From positions 1 to 15,601 of the forward strand of contig CAZVJU010000025.1 in the NCBI GenBank assembly GCA_964627195.1: 15,601 nt of DNA. The letters are read 5' to 3'. Position 1 is the stretch's first letter, and the number at the start of each line of letters is the position of its first letter. A program made the translations under genes and the position numbers. This document shows positions 1 to 6,496 of the stretch, piece after piece. Under the pieces are notes generated by a model. It saw only the letters and a list, made by a program, of their open reading frames with translations, did not search any database and was not told where the DNA came from. This DNA comes from CAZVJU01 sp964627195. Lineage in GTDB: Bacteria > Patescibacteriota > Microgenomatia > UBA8517.

Positions 1-117
1 ATGATTCAATTCATCCACGTATAAGCAAAGCTTGGCACCGCTTCGCGTTGTAAAGCCGTGGACTTCTTGAATTAGCTTAAAGTGGTTAGTTTTCGGATCA
101 ATTGGGAATAATGTCAT
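1..117 (-). CDS. Possible 5' end of an unrecognised gene running off the left edge
   Basis: An ATG at 117-115, inside the last codons of recG in another frame, opens a reading frame of 39 codons without a stop to the window edge. It begins MTLFPIDPKTNHF and continues through GAKLCLYVDEL. I do not recognise a family. There is no Shine-Dalgarno upstream. The frame runs through an inverted repeat (8-73) and a 16-bp segment repeated near 8202, so it may be only an intergenic repeat that happens to be open. A 19-bp overlap with recG would be tolerable in this compact genome. The sequence left of base 1 decides whether it is real. Confidence 0.25.
   Translation of the reverse strand, partial: MTLFPIDPKTNHFKLIQEVHGFTTRSGAKLCLYVDELNH
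8..73. repeat. Imperfect inverted repeat downstream of recG
   Basis: AATTCA (8-13) and TCCACG (14-19) are matched by CGTGGA (57-62) and TGAATT (68-73). The result is two 6-bp stem blocks separated by a 5-nt bulge on one side. The interior contains ATAAGCAAAGCTTGGC (21-36), which recurs with one mismatch at 8202-8217. No U-tract follows in either direction, so it is not a standard intrinsic terminator. It may be an intergenic repeat or a 3'-end structure of the recG transcript. Confidence 0.4.
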
Positions 118-2119
118 TAATTTGTAACTTGTCTATCAGTTTAGAAAATTTTTGGGTGTTATCAATTGCTTCTTGAGCCACTTTTCTTGCGGATTTTATC
201 AATTCTGTGTCAGTCCAGGATGCAATTTTAAGCTCAGGAAATCCGTGCTGTTTTAAGCCGAATATTTCACCAGGACCCCTTAACCTAAGATCCAGCTCAG
301 CTAGTTCAAACCCAGACGTAGTTTTAGTTAGGGCAGAAAGCCGTGTTTTTACAGTGCGTGATCTGCTATCCGTAAAAATTAAGCAATATGACTTTTTCTC
401 ACCTCTTCCAATACGCCCCCGTAACTGATGAAGTTGTGCCAAACCGAATCTCTCACCAGCTTCGATAACCATAATGGTCGCGTTCGGAACATCAATTCCA
501 ACTTCTACAACCGGAGTTGAAACTAAAATGTCGATGTCGCCTTTTTTGAATGCATCCAAAACCTCGTTTTTCACTTTGGCGCTTTGGCGCCCATGAAGGA
601 GCCCGAGGATTAGCCCGGAAAAGATTTCTTTCAACTTATCAAATTCGGCTGTGGCTGCTTTTACTTGTTTCATAGTTTCAACTTCGGATTCCTCGATAAG
701 GGGACAGATAATGAATGCCTGGATGCCAGATTTTTGTATCTGTTCTTTAATCCAGAGGTAGGCCCCCTCTCTTTTCTTCTGCGGAACCAACCATGTAATT
801 ATTGGTTTTCTGCCCTTCGGAAGTTCGTCCAAAGTTGATAAATCTAAATCTCCGTAAATAGTTAATGCGACGGTTCTCGGAATAGGAGTTGCGGTCATAG
901 TCAGAATGTGGGGTGCTTTTACTCCCTTACTAGTTTTTTTAACGAGATGGGCTCTTTGTTCGACTCCGAAGCGGTGTTGTTCATCAATTACGACGAGTGC
1001 TACATTATCAAATTTAACTTTTTTGTGAATTAGTGCATGTGTTCCGACAAAAATATCAGTTTTGCCCACATCTTTTTTAACCCCGGCTGAGGTAACCAGA
1101 CTTACTCGAACTTTATACTTGGCAAAGATTTTACCCAATGTGTCAAAATGTTGTTGGGCCAAAATTTGAGTAGGTGCCATGACGATAGTTTGATATCCGT
1201 TGACAAATGTCGCAAAGGCCCCGGCCGCTGCGACGACCGTTTTACCGCTGCCGACGTCTCCTTCGAGAAGCCTATTCATCGGCGAGTTTTTTGTTAGGTC
1301 TGAAGAAATTTCCTTAATTGACCTAGTTTGTGAGGAAGTTAACTCAAAAGGCAAAGATGTTATAAATTCATTAAGTTCACTACCGACTTGAAGAGTGTGG
1401 GACACTTTGTGTTTTCCCCACTCACTTTTTCGAAAAAGGCTTTTTAATTGATGGAAAAGAAGCTCATCAAAAGCTAGGCGCTTTTTTGCTTCTTCTGCCT
1501 CGGTAAGTTCACTTGGAAAATGAACACTTTTAATTGCCTTGGGAAAGCGCATTAAAGAAAGGTTTACGAGAGTGTCACTGGGTAAAAATTCTACGAAGTC
1601 AGATGCATATGCTTTTAGCACATAAAAGATCCTTCCCCGTATCCATTTTGAAGAAACGCCGAATGTTTCAGGATAAACGGGTACCAGACAACCGGTATGA
1701 ATTGTTGGGCTTCCGTTTTGGATATTTTCGTATTCCGGGGAAATCAAAGTTTTTTTTCGATCAAACCAATCGCATTTGCCGGAAAATGAATACCACTCCC
1801 CTGCCTTTATGGTATTTGTAAGATAGCGCTGATTAAACCAAATGATCTGCATCTGGCCGGTTGTATCCTCCAGGAATGCTTCCTGAATTTTCTTGCCGTT
1901 TCGTGTATAAATATTTTTCATAGAGATAACTTTACCTTTGACAGTAATCACTTCCCCGATCTGAACTCTTGTAATATTTGAAACTATTCTGAAGTCTTTA
2001 TAACGGTGAGGGACGTGATGTAGTAAATCAGAAATTGTTTCTATACCCAACTTGTCAAGACGATGTATATAAACAGGGCCGACTAGGGGCAAGCTCCTTA
2101 TTGTGTCACTGAGTTTCAT
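98..2119 (-). CDS. recG: ATP-dependent DNA helicase RecG
   Basis: RecG is a cytoplasmic monomeric superfamily 2 helicase that regresses stalled replication forks and branch-migrates recombination intermediates. The 673-aa length is close to the family norm (about 690). An N-terminal wedge/OB region (roughly residues 1-200, with an OB-like stretch near 55-130) precedes the helicase core. Walker A is GDVGSGKT (287-294), the Walker B box is the RecG-type DEQHRFG (379-385), motif III is TATPIPRT (409-416), and the motif VI region is QLRGRIGRG (565-573). The C-terminal LRLRGPGEIFG (611-621) is typical of RecG. The ATG at 2119 lies 37 bp after a small membrane-protein gene (2157-2282) that has its own promoter, so the two are probably cotranscribed. 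The ribosome site is weak (GAGAAG, 8-13 nt upstream). Confidence 0.97.
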   Translation of the reverse strand: MKLSDTIRSLPLVGPVYIHRLDKLGIETISDLLHHVPHRYKDFRIVSNITRVQIGEVITVKGKVISMKNIYTRNGKKIQEAFLEDTTGQMQIIWFNQRYLTNTIKAGEWYSFSGKCDWFDRKKTLISPEYENIQNGSPTIHTGCLVPVYPETFGVSSKWIRGRIFYVLKAYASDFVEFLPSDTLVNLSLMRFPKAIKSVHFPSELTEAEEAKKRLAFDELLFHQLKSLFRKSEWGKHKVSHTLQVGSELNEFITSLPFELTSSQTRSIKEISSDLTKNSPMNRLLEGDVGSGKTVVAAAGAFATFVNGYQTIVMAPTQILAQQHFDTLGKIFAKYKVRVSLVTSAGVKKDVGKTDIFVGTHALIHKKVKFDNVALVVIDEQHRFGVEQRAHLVKKTSKGVKAPHILTMTATPIPRTVALTIYGDLDLSTLDELPKGRKPIITWLVPQKKREGAYLWIKEQIQKSGIQAFIICPLIEESEVETMKQVKAATAEFDKLKEIFSGLILGLLHGRQSAKVKNEVLDAFKKGDIDILVSTPVVEVGIDVPNATIMVIEAGERFGLAQLHQLRGRIGRGEKKSYCLIFTDSRSRTVKTRLSALTKTTSGFELAELDLRLRGPGEIFGLKQHGFPELKIASWTDTELIKSARKVAQEAIDNTQKFSKLIDKLQINDIIPN

Positions 2120-2156
2120 GTTTTCTTCTCAATGATATCACTATTTTTTACTGCGG

Positions 2157-2282
2157 TTATTGTCTAAAAAGTAATGGGGATAAAAGAGGCAAAAATGTTG
2201 TTAGTAAAAGTCCGAGGGATGAAATGACCAAAATAACAATGAAAAGTGCCCTTTTTTTATCTTTAACAAGTTTAAATTTCAT
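2157..2282 (-). CDS. 41-aa single-pass membrane small protein
   Basis: The ATG at 2282 opens a 41-codon frame ending TAA. It has a basic N-terminus (MKFKLVKDKKR), then a hydrophobic run of about 25 residues (ALFIVILVISSLGLLL and on to PLLSPLL), then a short RQ tail. This is the layout of a one-pass membrane peptide with the positive end inside. It resembles no named family that I recognise. A perfect TATAAT lies six bases upstream of the ATG (2289-2294), so the transcript would begin at the start codon itself. recG follows after 37 bp and tyrS ends 46 bp upstream. Coding potential rests on the charge/hydrophobicity pattern and the promoter placement. Confidence 0.6.
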   Translation of the reverse strand: MKFKLVKDKKRALFIVILVISSLGLLLTTFLPLLSPLLFRQ

Positions 2283-2288
2283 ATATAT

Positions 2289-2294
2289 ATTATA
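2289..2294 (-). promoter_or_regulatory. -10 element of a probable leaderless promoter for the small protein and recG
   Basis: TATAAT on the minus strand is followed by exactly six bases and then the ATG at 2282, which puts the expected +1 on the A of the start codon. The surrounding DNA is very AT-rich, so a chance match is possible. No good -35 is visible at the right distance. The same TATAAT-N6-ATG arrangement occurs before tyrS. Confidence 0.5.
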
Positions 2295-2328
2295 TTATTA
2301 ATTTAAATTTGAATCTTAATTTTGATTT

Positions 2329-3498
2329 TCAAATCTTAGCAATTTTGATGAACTTTTTTTTCCCGATTTTTACTACTTCCCCGCCTTGTAATTCGTAGGT
2401 TGGGTTCTCCACAGTTTGCCCGTTAACTTCAATAGCTTTTTGTAAGAGTAGTCTTTTAGCTTCCGATTTGCTTCCAATAACTTTGGATATTGCATCAACC
2501 AAAACCTCGTTTGCAGCAATTTCCACTGTCTCTAACTCTTGAGGTAATTCCCCACCTTGAATGGTGTTCTCAAAATATTTCAAAGCTTTCTCGGCCTCGT
2601 CTTTAGTATGTAGTTGACCTACGATTGTCGTTGCAAGTTCTTTTTTGGCGTCCAAAGGGTGGAGTGTTCCCTCTTTCAACTTGTTATCTACCTCGGCAAT
2701 CCTTTCCTCCGGGATATCTGTTACGTAGCGCATATAGCTAATGATTTGGTTGTCGATAAGTGCCAATATTTTTGCAAACATATCGTTCGGTGAGTCGTTA
2801 AGCCAAATGCAATTCCCGGAAGACTTACTCATTTGTTTGCCATCGGTTCCCATAATCATTGGTGTTGTTAAAACGTATTTGTCTTTATTCTTCATTTTTT
2901 TCATTAGTTCCCGGCCGATAAGCATGTTAAATTCCTGGTCTGTTCCGCCGATTTCCAAATCAACATCCATAGCCACAGAATCATACCCCTGCAAAAGCGG
3001 GTACATGGTTTCGTGATACCAAACAGTATCTCCGCTATCCAACCTTTTTTGGAACATCTCCCGTTTAAAAAGCTGGACTGCTGATATATTCGAAGCAATA
3101 TGAATTAAGTCTTCCAATTTAAGCTCACGCAGCCAATCTCCGTTTTTCAGAATTTTTACTTTATTCCAATCAACCAGTGCTGATACCTGGTCACGCCAAC
3201 CTTGAATATTTTCTTCAACTTCTTCCGGTGTAATAAGTTTTCTGCCGGTGTCTCTTTGCGATGGGTCACCTACCAAAACAGTTCCGGTACCGAATAAAAA
3301 AATTACTTCATGGCCTGCATTTGCAAAGTCCATAAGTTTTCTTATTCCGACACTGTGGCCTAGATGCAAACGCCCGCCGGTTGCATCAAATCCCTGATAG
3401 AGTTTGATTTTCCGAACCCCCATCAATCTTTTTAGTCCTTCCTTATCTGGGAGAACCTTCTCGACCCGTCTTTCTAGTATTTCGTCAATTGCATCCAT
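2329..3498 (-). CDS. tyrS: Tyrosyl-tRNA synthetase
   Basis: This class I aminoacyl-tRNA synthetase activates tyrosine and charges tRNA-Tyr in the cytoplasm. The HIGH-type signature is HLGH (45-48) within a GFDATGGRLHLGHS context, and the KMSKS loop is KQMSKS (221-226). The tyrosine-pocket region includes YPLLQGYDS (166-174) and GGTDQEFN (184-191). An S4 RNA-binding domain occupies about 332-389. The length of 389 aa is normal for the bacterial TyrZ-like branch. The gene follows the tyrA-pheA fusion by 36 bp, so the enzyme that makes the Tyr precursor and the enzyme that uses Tyr are adjacent. A perfect TATAAT six bases before the ATG suggests an additional, leaderless start for tyrS alone, so tyrS would stay expressed when the aromatic operon is off. 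Confidence 0.97.
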   Translation of the reverse strand: MDAIDEILERRVEKVLPDKEGLKRLMGVRKIKLYQGFDATGGRLHLGHSVGIRKLMDFANAGHEVIFLFGTGTVLVGDPSQRDTGRKLITPEEVEENIQGWRDQVSALVDWNKVKILKNGDWLRELKLEDLIHIASNISAVQLFKREMFQKRLDSGDTVWYHETMYPLLQGYDSVAMDVDLEIGGTDQEFNMLIGRELMKKMKNKDKYVLTTPMIMGTDGKQMSKSSGNCIWLNDSPNDMFAKILALIDNQIISYMRYVTDIPEERIAEVDNKLKEGTLHPLDAKKELATTIVGQLHTKDEAEKALKYFENTIQGGELPQELETVEIAANEVLVDAISKVIGSKSEAKRLLLQKAIEVNGQTVENPTYELQGGEVVKIGKKKFIKIAKI

Positions 3499-3504
3499 AG
3501 TTAG

Positions 3505-3510
3505 ATTATA
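3505..3510 (-). promoter_or_regulatory. -10 element of a probable leaderless tyrS promoter
   Basis: Minus-strand TATAAT, then CTAACT (6 nt), then the tyrS ATG. The predicted transcription start coincides with the start codon, and there is no Shine-Dalgarno. A -35 of poor quality (TTACAA, 3529-3534, 18-bp spacer) is the best candidate. It lies in the 36-bp gap after the tyrA-pheA gene and would uncouple tyrS from the upstream operon. Confidence 0.6.
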
Positions 3511-3534
3511 CAGTTTAGATTTTAGTTTTTGTAA

Positions 3535-4869
3535 TTACATTCTTTCAACAATTAAAAAACTTGTGTAATTTTCCTTGGCATCTTGGAGGTTATCCTCAAC
3601 AACCTTTAGGTCATATATTTGGGCGAGAATTTTACTTCCCATTGTTGCAATGTTTTTTGCCAATTTTTTCTCGGATAATCTTTTAGCAACTAAGGCATGA
3701 TCGACCAATTTTCCTCTGCCCGACATCTGTTCTAGATTTGGGTATTTTTCCATGAGAGTTTTTTTGCACTGAGCAAAGACCTGCGGATGCGACATAATAG
3801 TCGTTACTTTACTAACATCTGCGTCACTTCTTATCATTAAAGCATGGACAATTTTTATTGCAAACTCTTCTAGTATTTTGAATTTATATTTGGCCATCGC
3901 TTGAATACTTTCCCCGACTATTCCACCCACCGAATTATGTATCGCAAATTGGCCGCGATCTATTTTTCCTTCATAAAGCGCGCTTAAAACCCCCTCCGTT
4001 GTATATAGATATTTAATTGTGTATTTGTTAGTTTCGGATCTAGCTAAAAAATAATGTATGGCTTCTTCATTAAAACTGCCGCGTCCGCCTTGGATGCCAT
4101 AGGTAATAAACTTTGAATTTATTTGTTTTGGTAACAATTTATTGTAAAGTTCATCGTACTTTTCTCCCAATTTGATGCGCATCCTTTTTGTGTATGGATT
4201 GTAATGCTGAAGGTTTGTAAAAAGTTGCCAGGTATCGTTGCAAGTCTGCTCTTTAACTTCCAAAAGTTTTTTTGTTCCAAGTGAGTCAATCTGGGTAGGT
4301 TTAAGGCCGTACGAGTTAAGAAGCCGACCGATAAAATGAGTAAGACCTTGAGAGTTAGCTGCTGACCTGTCGTGTTCTCTAGCTGACATTTCGATGACCT
4401 TGAGTTTTTTACTTTCGAAAAACTTTTTCCAAAATAAGTAATTGGTTTCGTCTGCCATGAATTTATCCATAATCATAGGTAATTCAACAAAGCCATCTTT
4501 ACTGCTATCCGGCCCGAACATCGGATGGGTAAGTATTGCTTGAGTTTGAGCACCTTTCAAATATTTCTCAAATACTTCTGCTGGATGCATTTTTACCGAT
4601 AAAACATCTATTAGTAGGTGGTATCTTTGAAAATATTTTTTATGACTTCTGATTACCTCCTCAAATGCGTCAATCGGCACAGCATAAAAGATAACATCAC
4701 TTTTATAGATTTCTTTTAGATCTTTCGCTAATGGTGTATTTTTTGTCAATTCGGTGTGGTCATATGAAATCTCGTTAATATCGTAAAGCACAACAGCAAA
4801 ATCATCTTTAAGAAGACGATATAGTGTTTTTCCAAACCTGCCAAAACCGACAATACTAATTCTTTTCAT
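3535..4869 (-). CDS. Prephenate (or arogenate) dehydrogenase-prephenate dehydratase fusion, TyrA-PheA
   Basis: Two enzymes of the Tyr and Phe branches are joined. Residues 1-250 are a TyrA-type NAD(P)-dependent dehydrogenase: a Rossmann glycine motif GFGRFG (8-13), an acidic D30 at the end of strand 2, the substrate-site motif THPMFGP (114-120) and SQGLTHF (173-179). The VLSVK (89-93) plus THPMFGP pattern recalls plant and archaeal arogenate/prephenate dehydrogenases. Residues 255-444 are a prephenate dehydratase: GIQGGRGSFNEEA (258-270), AIHNSVGG (309-316), MSHPQVFAQC (359-368) and NYTSF (434-438). The usual C-terminal ACT domain is absent; the protein ends six residues after TSF. By memory of the E. 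coli P-protein, the catalytic Thr (T436), the Asn (N312), the Ser (S360) and the Gln (Q367) are kept. The usual Glu of IEN is His311, and the Arg of TRF is Ser437. The gene starts 3 bp after the aminotransferase. I am sure of the domains; dehydratase activity is less certain. Confidence 0.9.
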   Translation of the reverse strand: MKRISIVGFGRFGKTLYRLLKDDFAVVLYDINEISYDHTELTKNTPLAKDLKEIYKSDVIFYAVPIDAFEEVIRSHKKYFQRYHLLIDVLSVKMHPAEVFEKYLKGAQTQAILTHPMFGPDSSKDGFVELPMIMDKFMADETNYLFWKKFFESKKLKVIEMSAREHDRSAANSQGLTHFIGRLLNSYGLKPTQIDSLGTKKLLEVKEQTCNDTWQLFTNLQHYNPYTKRMRIKLGEKYDELYNKLLPKQINSKFITYGIQGGRGSFNEEAIHYFLARSETNKYTIKYLYTTEGVLSALYEGKIDRGQFAIHNSVGGIVGESIQAMAKYKFKILEEFAIKIVHALMIRSDADVSKVTTIMSHPQVFAQCKKTLMEKYPNLEQMSGRGKLVDHALVAKRLSEKKLAKNIATMGSKILAQIYDLKVVEDNLQDAKENYTSFLIVERM

Positions 4870-4872
4870 TAT

Positions 4873-6024
4873 TTAGAAATAGTCGTTAATTTTATCAATA
4901 TTGGCACAAATACTCACTCTAACATACCTTTCTCCGTTTTTACCGAATGCGGTTCCGGGAGTAAAGAGTATATTTTTTTCTTTGAGAAGCCGCCTACAAA
5001 ATTCCTCAGAATTTTTAACTCTTTTCGGAATCTTTGCCCAAAGATACAAACTACCCTTAGGCAATGAAAAAGTAAGTCCTAAACTTTTTAAATGCTTGGC
5101 AATTATATCCCTTCTCTTTTTATAACTTTGGATCATTCCTTCATGCCATTTTTGATCAAAATTAGTTAAAGCAAAAGCACCCAACTTCTGAAGTGGTATA
5201 GATAGACCTGAATCCATTTGCGACTTTACTTTGGCTAAGACTGCAATAATCTCTTTATTTCCTACAATCCACCCCATACGAAAACCAGCAAATGAAAATG
5301 TTTTGGAAAAGGAACCGATTTCTACTGCCACTTCTCTTGCATCCTTAATCTCTAAAATACTTGGTGCTACAAAACCATCAAATGTTATTTCCGAATAGGC
5401 ATTATCGTAAACAAGGGCGAGGTTATATTTTCTACAAAAGGTAACTATTCCTTTAAGTTCTTCTAATGTGGCTGTTTGTCCGGTAGGATTTGAGGGAAAG
5501 TTAACCCAAATGAATTTTGTTTTCTCTGAGAATTTCTCCTCTAATTCTAGTAGGTCAATTTTAAAATTGTTTTTTTCAACAAGATTGTAATAGACGGGTT
5601 TTGCGCCAATCATAAGTGCAGGAGAAGTGAAAGCTGGATAACCGGGATCGGGAACTAAAACTTCATCGCCTTCATCTAATAATGCAAGTGGTAGGTGTGT
5701 TATTCCATCTTTCGCTCCAAGTAATGGTTGTAACTCTTCCTTTTCAATATGAACGTTAAAACGGTTTTTATACCACTTAATTAGGGAGTTAGATAATTCC
5801 GTTATTGCTCCATATCCGGGGTATAAATGAGCATCCTTTTCCTGAATAAATTCTTGGAATTTTTTGATATATTTTCCGTTAGTTGGAACATCGGGTATTC
5901 CGGGACCGAGATTTAAAACCTTTCGCCCGGTTTTGTCTTCAACTTCTTTTACCTCTTTTGCGAGTTTTGAAAATACATATTCCGGAACTTTTGCAATTCT
6001 GTTTGATAATATTGGATGTTTCAT
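4873..6024 (-). CDS. PLP-dependent class I/II aminotransferase, probably aromatic or prephenate aminotransferase
   Basis: This is a fold-type I aminotransferase of the large AspC/LL-DAP-aminotransferase-like group, 383 aa, cytoplasmic. Visible landmarks are LYPGYGAI (67-74), the NPTG motif (179-182), YDNAY (206-210, with Asp207 placed to bind the PLP nitrogen), the Schiff-base lysine K241 in SFSKTFSFAGFRMGW, and the carboxylate-binding R369 in YVRVS. Sequence alone cannot fix the substrate. Position between chorismate mutase (5-bp gap) and the TyrA-PheA fusion (3-bp gap) argues for transamination of phenylpyruvate and 4-hydroxyphenylpyruvate, or of prephenate to arogenate. Its TAA, one codon (ATA) and the ATG of the next gene all lie in one frame, so only one stop separates the two enzymes. 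The start is the only plausible ATG, directly after chorismate mutase. Confidence 0.9.
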   Translation of the reverse strand: MKHPILSNRIAKVPEYVFSKLAKEVKEVEDKTGRKVLNLGPGIPDVPTNGKYIKKFQEFIQEKDAHLYPGYGAITELSNSLIKWYKNRFNVHIEKEELQPLLGAKDGITHLPLALLDEGDEVLVPDPGYPAFTSPALMIGAKPVYYNLVEKNNFKIDLLELEEKFSEKTKFIWVNFPSNPTGQTATLEELKGIVTFCRKYNLALVYDNAYSEITFDGFVAPSILEIKDAREVAVEIGSFSKTFSFAGFRMGWIVGNKEIIAVLAKVKSQMDSGLSIPLQKLGAFALTNFDQKWHEGMIQSYKKRRDIIAKHLKSLGLTFSLPKGSLYLWAKIPKRVKNSEEFCRRLLKEKNILFTPGTAFGKNGERYVRVSICANIDKINDYF

Positions 6025-6029
6025 AATTC

Positions 6030-6305
6030 TTAAACTTTCTTTTGTTCAAGTAGACTGTACTTATGCATCAACGTAAACATTCCCCCTATGAGACTTTCAT
6101 TAACTTTAAGTTTTTTTGCAACTTGTTTCCGGGTTTTTATCACATACCTCCACCGTTTTTTATCTAACGGTTTTAAGTTATTAGACTTTTTTAGTCGGCC
6201 TACTTCTTTTACAACTTTCATACGCTTGGCAATAACCTCCACAAGCTTCTTATCAAGCAGGTCAATCTCTCTTCGTAGTTGTTCTAAATCCTTTAAATTT
6301 TTCAT
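6030..6305 (-). CDS. Monofunctional AroQ-type chorismate mutase
   Basis: This enzyme converts chorismate to prephenate, the branch point to Phe and Tyr. The 91-aa all-helical protein aligns without gaps to the mutase domain of the E. coli P-protein (from memory), even in numbering. R11, R28, K39, D48, R51, S84 and Q88 are all present as active-site residues. The exception is position 52, which is Trp (W52) where E. coli has a substrate-contacting Glu. There is no regulatory extension. It follows the 59-aa unknown gene by 10 bp and precedes the aminotransferase by 5 bp. In Bacteroidetes this domain is commonly fused to the C-terminus of DAHP synthase; here it is a separate gene with a small gene in between. 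No SD is visible, so translation may be coupled. Confidence 0.93.
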   Translation of the reverse strand: MKNLKDLEQLRREIDLLDKKLVEVIAKRMKVVKEVGRLKKSNNLKPLDKKRWRYVIKTRKQVAKKLKVNESLIGGMFTLMHKYSLLEQKKV

Positions 6306-6316
6306 AACTTGATAAA

Positions 6317-6496
6317 TTAACTTTGGCCTTGACCCTCTGTTAGTTGTTCTCCCCCGCTTCCAGTCTTTGGCAAGTCATAATCAAGTGATGGGTCGTTTGA
6401 TCTGAAGCCAATTACATTACCCCCATCATCTAAAATATCTTCTATTTTAATATCTGGTTGATCGGATTTTGGTTCCGATCCTCGATCAATTTCCAT
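6317..6496 (-). CDS. 59-aa acidic hydrophilic protein of unknown function in the aromatic operon
   Basis: The ATG at 6496 lies inside the last codons of aroF (11-bp overlap, different frame) and opens 59 codons ending TAA. Its best support is the ribosome site: an 11-base perfect complement of the 16S rRNA 3' end (6503-6513) at normal spacing, by far the strongest SD in the window. The protein starts MEIDRGSEPKSDQPDIKIED. It is rich in Asp, Glu, Gly and Pro, with a middle ILDDGGNVIGFRSNDPSLDYDLP and a Gly/Gln tail. It has no hydrophobic segment and no cysteine. It looks largely disordered apart from a short beta-like GNVIGFR stretch. I recognise no family. Its position between DAHP synthase and chorismate mutase, which are fused in other bacteria, invites the guess of an adaptor or modulator of these two enzymes. 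Confidence 0.7.
   Translation of the reverse strand: MEIDRGSEPKSDQPDIKIEDILDDGGNVIGFRSNDPSLDYDLPKTGSGGEQLTEGQGQS

Noticed and set aside
2741..3016. Open frames on the strand opposite tyrS, recG, aroF and pheT
   Set aside because: They are antisense or alternate-frame shadows of well-identified genes, with no ribosome sites and no recognisable protein features.
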